DNA of 64,000 nt. Source: Timema cristinae. Lineage: Eukaryota; Arthropoda; Insecta; Phasmatodea; Timematidae. Positions within the stretch are counted from its first letter, which is position 1, and each line of letters opens with the position of its first letter. Of the stretch, positions 12,360 to 25,457 are shown piece after piece. Below the pieces are notes generated by a model. It worked only from the letters and a program-made list of their open reading frames with translations, was not told where the DNA came from and did not search any database. A program made the translations under genes and the position numbers. The stretch spans positions 286,001 through 350,000 of the forward strand of contig JBCFYV010000012.1 of the NCBI GenBank assembly GCA_039000515.1, read 5' to 3'.

Positions 12360-15300
12360 ATGTATGTAATAAGATCTTTCAATATATTGAATGTATTGTG
12401 GTATTTTAAAATAATTTAGTTCTTTTCTTTTAAAACTGGGTACAAGATGTTAATTGTATTAGGTTAAGAGGTAAGTGGAGGGTAAAGGATATTTTTTAAA
12501 TATACAAAAAATTATGTTCATTATTTGAAACAAAATGCAACTTATAGTCAGTATTAAAGTTTCATTTTATATAAAAAAAAGTGTCAATTTTGGCATGGGC
12601 ATGGGCAAGAAAATTTTTGAATATTAAATGCCTGTTGAAGCTTCCTGGAGTTGTTTTCATGGTAACTTAGGGAAACTATTGACATAAAACCAAGTTAAGC
12701 CTATCGCAGGTAGCTATAATAAACATCACTCAAATGTGATAAATCCATCCACTTTTGTTGGTGCATAAAGGCTGAATATATGAATCTATATGTTTTAAAA
12801 TGGAGTTTTATATCAAACTCTAGAATATTTTTATAACATTTCTATTTATAAATCAGCTAATTATGATTTTATTATGTGTAGGCCTATAATATTTTCTCAA
12901 TTTAAAAAAAAAAGTATGTAGGATTTGGCTATCCTATTAGTAGATATTTTAAAATCTTAAAAGCCCATATTGGCTTATCAATTATTAAATCCTCCTGGGT
13001 GGCCAATTGTAGAATTCCTCCTCTTCCACCTTTGACTATGTAATTCCCCTCAGTTGGGCGACGATTACATAAATCTACTGTAAGATGACTTATAATCATG
13101 ATATCTGGCTAGCTCAGCTTTATTTATCATATAAAGAAATTCCCACTTATACAATAAATATACTTTGATCACTTTTATATTAATTTATTGCTAGAACATA
13201 CTCTTTTATGTATTACTATAACAATTAACAACTTCAGCTTGTTCAATCGACTAGCTAGTCATCGTACACAATATCATAATTAAATATGTGACGACAAGCA
13301 ACACACATCATAACACCACCCTGGTCACTGTGCATCTCCTTCTCATGTAACAATGAGAGTCCGTTTCTCCCTCATGTCTTTTTCAAATTCTGATGACATT
13401 GTTGATTGCACCAGAGTGGACTGACAATCTTGACCTATCACATGATAGTAGTTTGAATCCTGGCCTTCTGGTTGGCTGGACAATGCAACCGCTCCGTACT
13501 AAGGAAAAGGTGTATTTCTCTTAAAATGAAAACTCTATGCTAGTTAAGCTCTGTCCATTTTGGTTTCATTGTCCAGGCACCCAGTAAGCACATTTAATAA
13601 TTAACATTAAATAAATAAATATACTTCCAAACTTCCTGAAGGACTTAAATTTTCTAAAATGCAAATGAATAATTAAAAATAATATAAAAAATAAAGATAA
13701 TTTCAGAATTTAAATATAAAATGCAAATAAGATATTAAAACTGCAGTCTCATCCTTCCTTTTTGAAACAACATAGGGTTTACAAGCTGGGTCATTATTTA
13801 TTATGGTTTGAAGTAATATGTATTTAATTTGCTCTAGACTGTTGTTGATACATCTACTTCTGCATTATATTCCTCAATGCTTAACTAAACAGCTCTGGTA
13901 GTTATGCCAGCTCAAATCTGTCATGCCGAAGTTAAACAATCTAGATTTTAAAGCAATGTTAATTACTATTTTAGCTGGCTTTAATCATGGCTATAATTTA
14001 TCAAAGCTATTGTTTATATGATATTTCTTATTGATAATTTTAGATGTACTTTTATTGTGCATAACTGTACACCTTTTGAATATTAATTCTTAGACCTGAT
14101 CTTAAAATTATGCTAATGTATTCAGTTGATCTTCAGTTCATCATATTTTAGTTCTAAGTTACATAGTATTTAAATTTTGATTACAATTATATTAGGGTCT
14201 GCCCTGCTTTGGGTTTCCAACTATTAGAAAGTGCACATTAAATACTGATAGTAGAAACAATAGATGTTATTGAACAGTTAATATGTTGGTCACTTTGATT
14301 GGGTGTGGTGAGTCCTGCTGGTGGACCCTTGATCTCAGATATGTTCTAGGTGTGACTCACAAGTACACAAGATTGTTTACATGGCCCTGCTCCCAGTAAC
14401 CTGTCTTGTTTCCTGCCAAATATAGCCATTCATTACTACTGATATACTGATTGGTCAGAGTGCAAACATCCTTCACAACAATACAAGAAACTTTGGCAAA
14501 AGTTCTAGGATCGCACACATTTCAAGATTTTCATAAAACACCATCTGACAAAAATACAAAGTGGACTTGATCTACCCCACAACCTTAAATCAGTTTCTTT
14601 CAAACTTAAGACAAACTACGTAACAAAAAAATGTTGTTTTTGCACACGGGTAAAAAATGAAAATAAAAAAAAACTGCTGCAGGTTTTAAGTCAACATGGA
14701 AAAAGTATATATATCTTGTAAAACCTGGTAAAGTTGGATTTTCAATATCATGTTGATTAACCTAACAGTTATTTTATGTCACATAACGTCATTATGTTGT
14801 TTTGTTGTGCAATTTGTTTAAAGTTCACAACCACGAGCACGCTACAGCTATACAAGATAAACCTGTGGTCTTGGTTTGTTTTCCTAACTTGCCTTGCTTG
14901 TTTTTAGTGATCACTTTTTATTATGTGGATACAAAACTAAAAGTAGTGAATGTTTGTTTAAGAAAGTGTTGAGTGCGTGATTGTGTGTCCATTTCAACAT
15001 TGTTATTAAAGCAGAAATTGGAGGCCAAGAGAGATTGGTTATAATTTGCGATTCGGCACAATTTAGGCATATATTTATATTGGTACTACATTTTCCCACC
15101 ATAGCTTTGTGTCCATAGACAGAAGAAAATTTTTTGTGAAACCAAGGTATTCTGGGATCATTTTCTGGTTGAGTATATATTTACTGGTATATTAAACCCT
15201 GTATATATTGTGTGCCTAGGTTAGCCTTGAACGTTTAAATTTCTATATTAATTAAGGGCCAAATATTGTAGTTTTTAAACTACAGTTTTTTTATCTAGTC

Positions 15301-15530
15301 AAAGTAATGAAGGATCAAAACAATTTATTGTTTATTTTATTTTTAAATTTTATCAACACAATTTCACACTTCTTTGATGAGCTTGATTTGAATCTTACAA
15401 AATAAGTAAGCCAACCTTTTTTTCTTTTTTCCCCCCCATACTTAAACTTTAACCTCAGCTGAAAATTTCAGTTTTAGATTATTTATTTCACTAAAACAAT
15501 GGAGATATAAAAACTGCAGAATTTGCTTCC
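12360..15530. other. AT-rich sequence, no gene seen
   Basis: There are no convincing coding segments, only short chance ORFs. A stretch at about 13390-13600 weakly resembles a SINE head (TAGTTTGAATCCTGGCC is B-box-like) but was not pursued. Confidence 0.4.
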
Positions 15531-16440
15531 TAAGCATCAATGGCGTAGCAAGGTATGGGTTCGGGGGGAGGGGGGTCTGGATCCCCCAGAATGGGCTAGA
15601 CCCCCTCTGGGATTTGTTATGTAAGCTAACATTATTATAATTTAATGTGCCTCCGGACCCAAGAGAGTACATCTGGGCATTGTTTCTCCCTCGGTTTGTC
15701 TGTTTGTACTGGTGCCACAACCAAAGCCTTTGATAGATTTTGTTAAGACTTGGTACTTGGGCATTATATGTTTCCTTCACCCGTTTTTTAAATTTTAATT
15801 TTACCCCTTAAAATAAGGGCTGTTTATTGATTACTTTTTTTTTTAAACTTAAACAATTTTCATGATTTTTGAAAATAGTTATAATTTAAAGCACAACATT
15901 TATGCTTTAAATTATAATTATTGTCAAACATCAAAAACAGGAAAGTGCCCCAGGACACCAAACAAAATGTATTCTAACAATAGATGTTCGGGGTGTATTT
16001 TACATGACAAATAATAGTGTATATTTTTTAGAAGAAAATTTGCTGAAGGGTAGTTTACTAGCAAATACTATTTGATAATTAAATGTTTCTCTAAAATTGC
16101 CCTAAACGTACTATTTTATTTAAAAGATGTATCATAAGAAAATTTTACAAGGTCAATAGCATTGTAGATTTGTTTTTAAGATAAAAATTTATGTATAAGT
16201 AGTTTACACATGACTTTAATCTTTAAACTAAAAATATTTTGAAAATGGCTTTAACTTTTTATTAAAACTTGATATCTATGCAGTGTTTAACATGATAAAT
16301 AGCATGGGTTTAGAGGGGACGGGGGGGGGGGGGGATGGACTCCCCCTTAGAATTTGATGTACCTCATGGGCAAAAGGCATAGTAGCAATTTATAGTGAGC
16401 CCCTCCTAGAAAATATTAGCTTTCTACACCCTTCCTAAGC
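15531..16440. repeat. Two related G-rich repeat blocks
   Basis: The block at about 15540-15620 (GGCGTAGCAAGGTATGGGTT then a G run and CCCCCAGAATGGGC) and the block at about 16300-16435 (a 14-G run at 16321-16334, then GATGGACTCCCCCTTAGAAT) share an arrangement of a G run followed by a C-rich pentamer and AGAAT. They look like two diverged copies or ends of one element. No ORF of note lies between them. Confidence 0.4.
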
Positions 16441-17329
16441 GTGTAGGCCAGCAAAGCTTCATCCATCATCACTCATATCGTATTAAAAATATATTGATGG
16501 GCTCTATGACTTGGCATTGCAATGAAATTGAAATAACTACAAACTCTGGGTGTAACAAGATCACTAAAATGTTGTTCATCCTGTGTCAACATTTATCATA
16601 ACTTATTTTTAAAAGTGTGAGCTTAATGATGCATCAATTCTCAGATAGGGCTCTTAATATCGTACATGTGGAAAAGTATTTTTTTTTTCTAGTTTTTTAA
16701 TCATTTCATAGGAGCTTTAGATTATATTGATTTTTATAAGAACCCAGAGGCTAAAGAGGTGTCTTATAAGAATATTTGTTCTAAATAATTGACAGTATTA
16801 TAGTAACCTTTTTTATTGTTAAAATATATGTCTGGCTTATCAGTCACTGATAAAACTACTATCATATTCATAGTAATGTTGTCACAAGAAATCAGTGATT
16901 CCTATTCATTCACTACCTGTAATGGCTATATTCACTATACTCTGCTCTGGTTGATATCAAGGGTCTTGTTTGGTTGGCACTAGTGAATAATAAGAGGCAC
17001 CTCTGATTGGCACATTTCAACCTTGGGGCTTGCTGGAGCATCACTGGGGAACTAACTAAAATCAGTTGAAAATAATAAAAATATGTATTGTTTTAATATC
17101 CAGAGAAAGCTAGACACATTTATGCTAATTATTTGTATGACTACGATTACAAAACAGATTATGCATTTTCTTAGATTAGTGATTATTTTTATTATATCAA
17201 TTTCCTAGATTGAATGCTTTTAGGAATAAAAATTAATAAGATAATAATGAAATGCAAAGGCCATGTAATTTTTGATCATAATAGGACTAAAGGTACAATT
17301 ATAGGATTTCTTAAGCATTTTTTATTATT

Positions 17330-17395
17330 ATTAATTATTATTATTATTAGCAGCACCAGCGTCCTACTACCCGTTCGGGTTATACACATCTTAAG
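17330..17395 (-). repeat. SINE 3' end fragment with ATT-rich tail
   Basis: TATTATTATTATTAG precedes CGTCCTACTACCCGTTCGGG and TTATACACA. This is the reverse complement of the SINE 3' end seen intact at 51575-51620 and near 45000. Confidence 0.65.
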
Positions 17396-17829
17396 CATTT
17401 AAAAATCTAAAAATTTCAAGATAGAAAAATTGAAAATCTCCTGGAAAACCTGGAAATTGCAGGGAATTTTGTTTCCGAGATTGAATAGACACTCTTAACT
17501 ACATAAATATTGCCATACATGGTTTTCAAGTGATAGAGAAGTCGAGGCTAGAATCATGAAGGCTTCCTACTCTCCTAGTAAGACACAGGACACAAGTCTT
17601 TGGCGTCCATTTGAAACATTGGCACTGTGTCTTCACGATCCTGGATGGTCACTATAGGAGGCGTGTGTTTGACACTGGGTTGAGAGGGGGTGAGTAAGAA
17701 TAGGTTGCATACTGAGCATTATTTCAATAGGGTTAAGATTGCAATACAGCATGTAACAATCGTTCCCTCACTCATTTCCACAGTTAGCAATGTGACATCA
17801 AAATAGGTGGCCACTTGAACTAAATTTTG

Positions 17830-17985
17830 AGCTCATCTAGTCTAGTAGGCCGGTCACGAGGTTGGGGCTAGGATCTCACAACTGGTGTACTGAGTAACTC
17901 TTTCTAAATTACTTCACACTCTCTCACTAAGAAAATGTGGATAGCAGAAAGCTCTCTCTAGTCCACCTGTAACCTTTTAAGGTGT
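17830..17985 (+). repeat. Degenerate SINE copy
   Basis: It contains GGTTGGGGCTAGGATCTCAC (B-box-like), a GGTGTACTGAGTAAC block, and CTCTCTCACTAAGAAAATGT, matching the body order of the better SINE copies at 28.6 and 45.5 kb. Confidence 0.45.
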
Positions 17986-18619
17986 TTTCTGAGGCTTTTA
18001 AAAAAATATATTTAGTCAAATATGTGTCTAAATTGTTTCTAGCCTATACACACTCAAAGGGTGATCATCATCATCATCATCATCACAGAGAATAATCTCA
18101 AAACGTTGACCACTAATTTATTTACATTAATATATAACTAACATACAATAAATTGAGATGTATATGCATTGAGTCAAAAGTTTATAATAAATTAGCTAAT
18201 ATTTAATTTAATTTGATAAATCACAGAAAAAAACCTAAGACTTAAAACTGTTTGCTTGTTTGTAGGTTTTTAAAAAGAGATTTAGTCTATATAAGGTAGG
18301 TACCTCTTTATAATTTTGGCAAAGTTTACTCTACATAAAGCATGCGGCCCCATATGAGGAATCCCAGCCTTCCAATGCCAAAATGTTTGTTTGGACACGG
18401 GTATGATGATAATGGTTTGTATCTGATATTAAAGTGAGCATTTAACCAAATTATTTCTTTACTGATAAAAGTTAATTGTATTTATTTTGGGGGAAATGTA
18501 AACATGTTACTATCATGATTAATGGTTTTATCTAATCTTTTTTTTTTGTGTTTAGACATCTAACACAGCACTTTATTTTTTTACTTTATTTTTTTATTTA
18601 TTTTTGTTAGTAGGAATCA

Positions 18620-18800
18620 ACTATACACACTGGTGGGCAAAGGGACTAAACTTCAAGTTAATCTAATTTGATGATGGGAAGGTTGGGGCTCATATTTCAG
18701 CTGGGTGTACTAAGAGTATTTTTCCTAAATGATTTGGCCACCTTTCCCTCAGCAAAATGGGATTACAGTTTCTCTAAATTCCTGGTGGCTACAGATAGGA
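18620..18800 (+). repeat. Degenerate SINE copy
   Basis: GGTTGGGGCTCATATTTCAG is followed by CTGGGTGTACTAAGAG, TATTTTTCCTAAATGATTTG and CCCTCAGCAAAATGGGATTA. The body is shared with the other SINE copies; the 3' end is not clear. Confidence 0.5.
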
Positions 18801-19418
18801 AAAACAGGGAATTTAAATACTTGGCTCATTGACTGAGTCCACACCAAAACATTTAAGCTTAAGTGAGAGGTTTGGTTTTTGATGTTAACAAAATGAATTT
18901 CCTAGATATGGTAGTCTTAACACGAGACAGTTGGACAGGTTTTTTTATAACACATTTTCACAGGGACACAAATAATACCTAATTAAAAACTAGAAAATGG
19001 ACAAGAACTTAAAATAAGGTTGATGTTTGGTAGCTTAGGATTTTTTGAAAATGGGTGGTCAATGTAATAAATAAAGATTCGAATCCAACAAGAAAAACTC
19101 TAAAAGGGTTAGGTCTGAAATGTTTTAATGTTGTCTGTAAATCTGGCAAAGTCTGAGAATTTCATAATAAAAGTTTTGTACTCACCCTGAAATTCTATTT
19201 TCCTCATATCTAATCCATAAGTGTAATCAAATGCAGATATCTTGGACTGGTAGTAACACTTGGTGTAATAAAGAACATTACAAACTACAGAGTGATTTCA
19301 AAACTCTCAAAGCGATTAAGTGCTTACACTATATATCATAAACCTAAAGCAAGTGTAGAACATTGAATTCAGCTACAAACCAATCTTCTTGTAGCGAGAC
19401 TATATATAATCACGGTTG

Positions 19419-21150
19419 AGACACAACATCGTATAGAATATAGGGCCTGTTATAACATGGTTGAGACACACACCACCTTATAGAATATAGGGCATGCTAT
19501 AAACAAGGTTGAGACACACCACCTGATAGAATATAGGGCCTGTTATAAACATGGTTGAGACACACCACCTTAGAAAATATAGGGCCTGTTATAAACACAG
19601 TTTAGACACACCACCTTATAGAATATATTGCCTGTTATAAACATTTTTGAGACACACCACCTGATAGAATATAGGGCCTGTTAAAACATGGTTGAGACAC
19701 ACCACCTTATAGAATATAGGGCATGCTATAAACACGGTGAGACAGACCACCTTATAGAAAATGGGGCCTGTTCTAAACATGTTTGAGACACACCACCTTA
19801 TAGAATACAGGGCCTGTTATACACATTTTTGAGACACACCACCTTATAGAATACAGGCCTGTTATACACATGGTTGAGACACACACCTTATAGAATATAG
19901 GGCCTGTTCTAAACATGGTTGAGACACACCACCTTATAGAATACAGGGCCTGTTCTAAACACAATTGAGACACACCACCTTATAGAATACAGGGCCTGTT
20001 ATAAACATGTTTGAGACACACCACCTGATAGCATATAGGGCCTGTTCTAAACATGGTTGAGACACACCACCTTATAGAATATAGGGCCTGTTATAAACAT
20101 GGTTGAGACACACCACCTTATAGAATATAGGGCCTGTTATAAACATGTTGAGACACACCACCTTATAGAATATAGGGCATGTTATAACATGGTTGAGACA
20201 CACCACCTTATAGAATATAGGGCCTGTTATAACACGGTTGAGACACACCACCTTATAGAATATAGGGCCTGTTATAACACGGTTGAGACACACCACCTTA
20301 TAGAATATAGGGCCTGTTATAAACATGGTTGAGACACACCACCTTATAGAATATAGGGCCTGTTATAACATGGTTGAGACACACCACCTTATAGAATATA
20401 GGGCCTTTATACACATGGTTGAGACACACCACCTTATAGAATATAGGGCCTTTTAAACACGGTTGAGACACACCACCTTATAGAATATAGGGCCTGTTAT
20501 ACACTGGTTCAGACACACCACCTTATAGAATATAGGGCCTTTATACACCTGGTACACACACCTGATAGAAAGGCCTTAAACCTTAGACACACCACCTGAT
20601 ATAATATAGGGCCTGTTATACACATGGTTGAGACACACCACCTTATAGAATATAGGGCCTGTTATAAACATGGTTGAGACACACCACCTTATAGAATACA
20701 GGGCCTGTTATAAACACAGTTTAGCCACACCACCTTATAGAATATAGGGCCTGTTCTAAACATGTTTGAGACACACCACCTTATAGAATATAGGGCCTGT
20801 TATACACATGGTTGAGACACACCACCTTATAGAATATAGGTCCTGTTATAAACACAGTTTAGACACACCACCTGATAGAATATAGGGCCTGTTCTAAACA
20901 CGGTTGAGACACACCACCTTATAGAATATAGGGCCTGTTATAACACACAGTTTAGACACACCACCTTATAGAATATAGGGCCTATTATAAACACGGTTGA
21001 GACACACCACCTTATAGAATATAGGGCCTGTTATACACACAGTTTAGACACACCACCTTATAGAATATAGGGCCTATTATAAACACGGTTGAGACACACC
21101 ACCTTATAGAATAAAGGGCCTATAATCACAATTGAGACACACACCCTTAT
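19419..21150. repeat. 46-bp minisatellite, about 37 copies, heterogeneous
   Basis: The unit contains GGTTGAGACACACCACCTTA, TAGAATATAGGGCCTGTTAT and AAAC. Copies vary by 1-2 bp indels (AACATGG against AAACATGG) and substitutions, and the edges (19400-19450 and 21110-21240) decay gradually. It is more diverged than the 66-bp array, so it is older or less homogenised. Short ORFs on both strands are artefacts. Confidence 0.95.
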
Positions 21151-21240
21151 AGAATAGAGAGATGGTTTCTAATCCCAATTGAAATACACCACTAATTACA
21201 TTTAATACCCCACCTTATGGTAAAGATAAACTGTTTCTAA

Positions 21241-24030
21241 TCACTCTTGACACATATTACCTTGAAAAGACAATATTTATGTGTGGGCAGCCATAAAAAT
21301 TATTAATTAAAGTCGTGTAGAATCACCATTTGTTTTATACTGATTTTTAGCATTCAAGAATTTGTTTATAGCTACATTAATATTAAATGTATTATGTTAA
21401 ATATAATATAAAATATATTCTCTAATATTTTCTCTAAAGTTGTCTGGTATGCCTTTTAAATAGAAGTTCTTAAAACTAAGGGACAACTTTAGGAAGACAG
21501 TGTTCGGTCGCTGGTGGTGTTTGTATGGTTGTTTGGTTTGTCGGTATTTGAGAAGTACCATTATGTGTAACCACAATGCATTATTCTTAGTGTGTTTACA
21601 TGCAGCAAATACTGGATAAGGTCCAAGAGGTTAAGAACAATTTGGCTGAACAAGTGCTCGGCTTAGTTTTTTTGTACACATAATACAGTAAAACGCTTCA
21701 TAAATACAAATGATAAAAACCGAAAGAAAAATAACCTCCGAGATAGAGACTTTCTTCATAAGAGGGTGTGTAAATATTCCAAACTCCAATCATTAAATGT
21801 TTTGTAATATCATTAGCAAACACAATTTTTGCATTGATTCATCATTTAAGGGTCCATTTTAGTGCCTATGTTTTATTTAAAAACAAATTAAAAATTAATC
21901 AAATACACATTTAAATGTTTGAAAGAATGTATGTTGCCTTTAAGTAAAAGTCTATAAAATATAAACAAAACAACAAAATTTAAAATATTCACAGTTGAGT
22001 TTTCTACAAAACAATATTTGTTTTTGCTAATATTTTCTTATTAAAAAAATATAAGGGTATATTTTAACATCATTTTACATGCAGTTTATCTACTTCTCAT
22101 GTTCACTGACAGTTAAAAAAAAATTGGCTAAAATTAATCTTCATTAAATTGAATGTTAAAATGATTCTCACCTACCTACTCGATAAACTCATTACACTTT
22201 TCCAAAAACTACCCATAAGTTTTTTAAAATATATGAATATATTACATATACAAAAATATTATGGCTTATTATAACTACAGGAAATTAAAGTATGATGCTT
22301 TTAGGACTAACATTAACCGACTTACAAAAATGGACACACAAAAAGTCAGAAAAAATGTATACATAAGAATTATATTATGTAAAATAAATTCTAGAATCTA
22401 TATTTTACCCAGAAAAGGCCTGCTTTTATTAAATCGGTGCTTTTCTCCAATTCCTATACTTTTTTGATCCTTCATAGGGAACATATAATTTTTCTCGGCC
22501 ATTAATTAGAAAAGGCTAGGAACCATTGTTTCGAAGGATACTGGTTTGAAACTTGTCACCATCACCAATAATGTATTATTTGTGTGTTAGTCCAACTACT
22601 TTTTTATTTTAATTTATTTAATGTGCACTTTTTAAACTGACTTATTATATCAACAAATGCCTTATAAACTAACTTTAATACAGAATGGACACAAACCTAG
22701 CCCTCAGCTGTTGATTCATTGCATATGAAAGAGGAAACAAAATGTTTACCCATGATACATACATGGAGGATGCTAAGTTCTAGTATCTAATAACTTGTGT
22801 TTTGATGCACCTTTATACCTCATATTTTGTGTTATTAATAAATATTGCTCTGCTAGGATCTGTTGGTTTGTAAGCTATATGCACAGTAGAGAGTATAGAT
22901 AAACAAGCATTATTTCCTTTCTTCTGTTCATTTGGGACTCAAATCTTTGGCGATACATACACCAAGATGTTATTAATGAAAGTTGTCAGGACAAGTACCT
23001 CCTTGTAAATAGTTCAGACCTGTCTATTTACCTCTGTAGGTCACCATTAAGCTCGCACTGTGTTAAAGATTGTATTTATAGTCCAGTCTCTGTAGTCGAC
23101 CAATCTCCCAGTATACAAATAATAAGCAGTTCATGTCAAAAGCTGCCGTTTAATCTTGTTTGAATATATGACCCCTAGTCACCTGTTTTGGAGATTTCGG
23201 ATTTAGTTAAAACTACTTTAACTATAAATCAAGCCATTTGGATGAACTCATTCAAAAATAGCACGAAAAGCATACTCAAAGGTTTTTTGGAAATTTACTA
23301 AAAATAATCATGTGAATAAAATATCCTCGTCAAACCTATGACATTAATGGCAAGATTATAATGAATCTTTTATTAATTGCAAATATTTTGGGACCTACTA
23401 TCATTCTGTGTATAAATCATTATTACCCGTCTTGCCCTTCCCCATTGTAGAGACTAATATATCCTTATATCCAATCACATGATACCTGTGGATGTCACTG
23501 TTGCTATTAAAAGGTTTAGTTCATCCAAAATGTGCTGGGACAATGGAACTCTAAGATCTGTAGTTAAAGGCTGCACCAATCTTCTCAGTCCATTGTTGGC
23601 CAGATCTTTAACAATAACCTGTCAAATGCTACTTTTCCCTTAATAGAATCAATTTGTTGTCAATCCCATTGTAAAACAGGATGCGCGGGCCGTTCACACA
23701 TTACATGTGGACTTTGAGTTCTAATATATGAATACTAGAGTGGGTTGCTGATGAAAACTATTGAAAATGCACACAAAATAGTAAAGATTGTGTTTATTAA
23801 AAATAAAACGACACATACACTGAATTAACTTCACAGCTAAATTAATAACTAAACAAGTCATTGAATTAAATAATAATAATCATAATTAAGTCTATAAATT
23901 AAAAATCTAATAAAACACGTATTGATGGAAGTAAGTTCAATAAACAAATTAATTACTATAAAACACATAATAAATATTCAAAAATTTGAAACAGTCACAA
24001 ATATGTTCACTATAATACAGGTCACAATAA
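21241..24030. other. AT-rich sequence, no gene seen
   Basis: There are only short chance ORFs. A sequence at about 21684 (TACAGTAAAACGCTTCATAA) resembles a Tc1/pogo-like terminus, and AGGAACCATTG at about 22518 resembles a hAT 3' end, but neither partner end was found. Confidence 0.4.
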
Positions 24031-24045
24031 CAATGTTTACCTCAC

Positions 24046-24215
24046 CTGTATACATTCCACTTAAATCGCCGCCTGTCCCCTCACACAACACACTGTGATT
24101 ATCCGCGATACACGAATGCTGGACTCGCTGATCCTCTCTCGGGGTACACTAGCCTGGTACGCTTAGCTAGCCTCAACTCGGACTGCAGCTAGAGCCGTGT
24201 GTGTCTATATATATA
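24046..24215 (-). promoter_or_regulatory. Candidate minus-strand TATA promoter with first exon (or LTR)
   Basis: On the minus strand a TATATATATAG box lies at about 24215-24206. About 30 bp downstream, around 24178, is CTGCAGTCC, a plausible initiator. The following GC-rich segment ends in a consensus splice donor CAG|GTGAGG (junction at 24046/24045). A 21-C run (24294-24314; G on the minus strand) lies 80 bp upstream of the TATA box. The segment contrasts with AT-rich flanks. It could equally be a solo LTR (a TGTCTGACAGTGGG start lies at about 24442). No downstream exon was identified. Confidence 0.35.
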
Positions 24216-24293
24216 GGGGTCACAGTTAAGAGTCTGGATTCCTCAACAGCTAGAATAATATGAACCCAGATTCTTCCAGATTTGTGCCTTTCT

Positions 24294-24314
24294 CCCCCCC
24301 CCCCCCCCCCCCCC
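24294..24314. repeat. 21-nt C/G homopolymer run
   Basis: An uninterrupted run of 21 C on the + strand; the minus strand could form a G-quadruplex. It sits upstream of the candidate minus-strand TATA box. Confidence 0.95.
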
Positions 24315-24442
24315 GTCCCATCTAATTCTCCAGCCAAGCAAGACTGCTGCTGAATACCTGCTAAACAAGGAAGGAGATAGAGAGAACAGAGAGCGCACTT
24401 AGGGTAGACAACAAGAAGTGCACCTTGTCCCACTGTCAGACA

Positions 24443-25457
24443 CTAATCTCATTACACTCTTAAAAAGGGGGCACAAACATCTATTTCTGTTAAATACGTT
24501 CACCAAAGTATTCTAGAAAATAATATGTGGCCATACGTTTCACCACCTAAAATAAACTCTTAGAAAAATCAACATAGCTTTATTAAAAATAAGTCTACTG
24601 TCACAAATTTAGTAGAATTTTGGGGGCATCTTGCCCCTCAAAATACTACTTGAGACCATGTTGATACTATTTATTTTGACCAAAGCAAGGCTTCTAAAGC
24701 AGGGACACCTGGCTTTTTCTTGAAGAACTTGTACTAATGAAAGTCTAAAATATAATATAAATTACCATTTAATTGTCTTTAATGTTTTTTCACAATTAAA
24801 TAAAATGTGGGGTTTTTCAATAAACAGAATTGACTCAAATCAAACTGTATGAAAGTTATTAATTTTTGAAATCCAGGTTTTTCAATTATCTTTTAAAATT
24901 CTATTCAGTGATTAAAACCGACATTTACTTTTTTACAGAATTGAATTTTATGTCATTTTAATAAGTGGAGTTTTGACTAATTCTGGAACAAAATAAGTTT
25001 TTTTTTTCTGAAAAAAAAACCCCATTAAAATCCAACGATGTGTGGTAAAATACATATAATTTTAAAGTTTAATTAATTCGCCAAAATAATACAACTGAAG
25101 AATATTATTATAAATACTTCATGCCCTTGCCTGACACTATATTTAAAATTTAACAATTTTTATCTTTACTCTACACAATAAGTGTAGTGTTTTAAAAAAA
25201 ACTATATTTTTTCATTTTTAAGTAGAAGCTTTCATAAGGGTTTGAGGCCATTTCCTCCACCTCTCATAGATTGCTATCTTGGCGCTCAGACCCAAGTTCC
25301 AGACCTGTTTTACCATTGCTCTTTACAAAGCAAGATTAGTGTTAAGTTTTTGTAGTGACTTGACTACCTTGAAGAATAGCTCAAATTTGAACAAATATTT
25401 TGAGCAACAATCTTAATACAAATTATTTTTTTCGTAATCAGTAAATGTTATATTATA
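24443..25457. other. AT-rich sequence, no gene seen
   Basis: Nothing coding or repetitive was recognised. It ends at the mariner insertion. Confidence 0.5.

Noticed and set aside
19419..21150. CRISPR-like appearance of regular repeats
   Set aside because: The whole 46-bp unit repeats and there are no unique spacers; eukaryotic context.
22510..22530. hAT 3' end (AGGAACCATTG)
   Set aside because: No partner 5' terminus or target duplication found.
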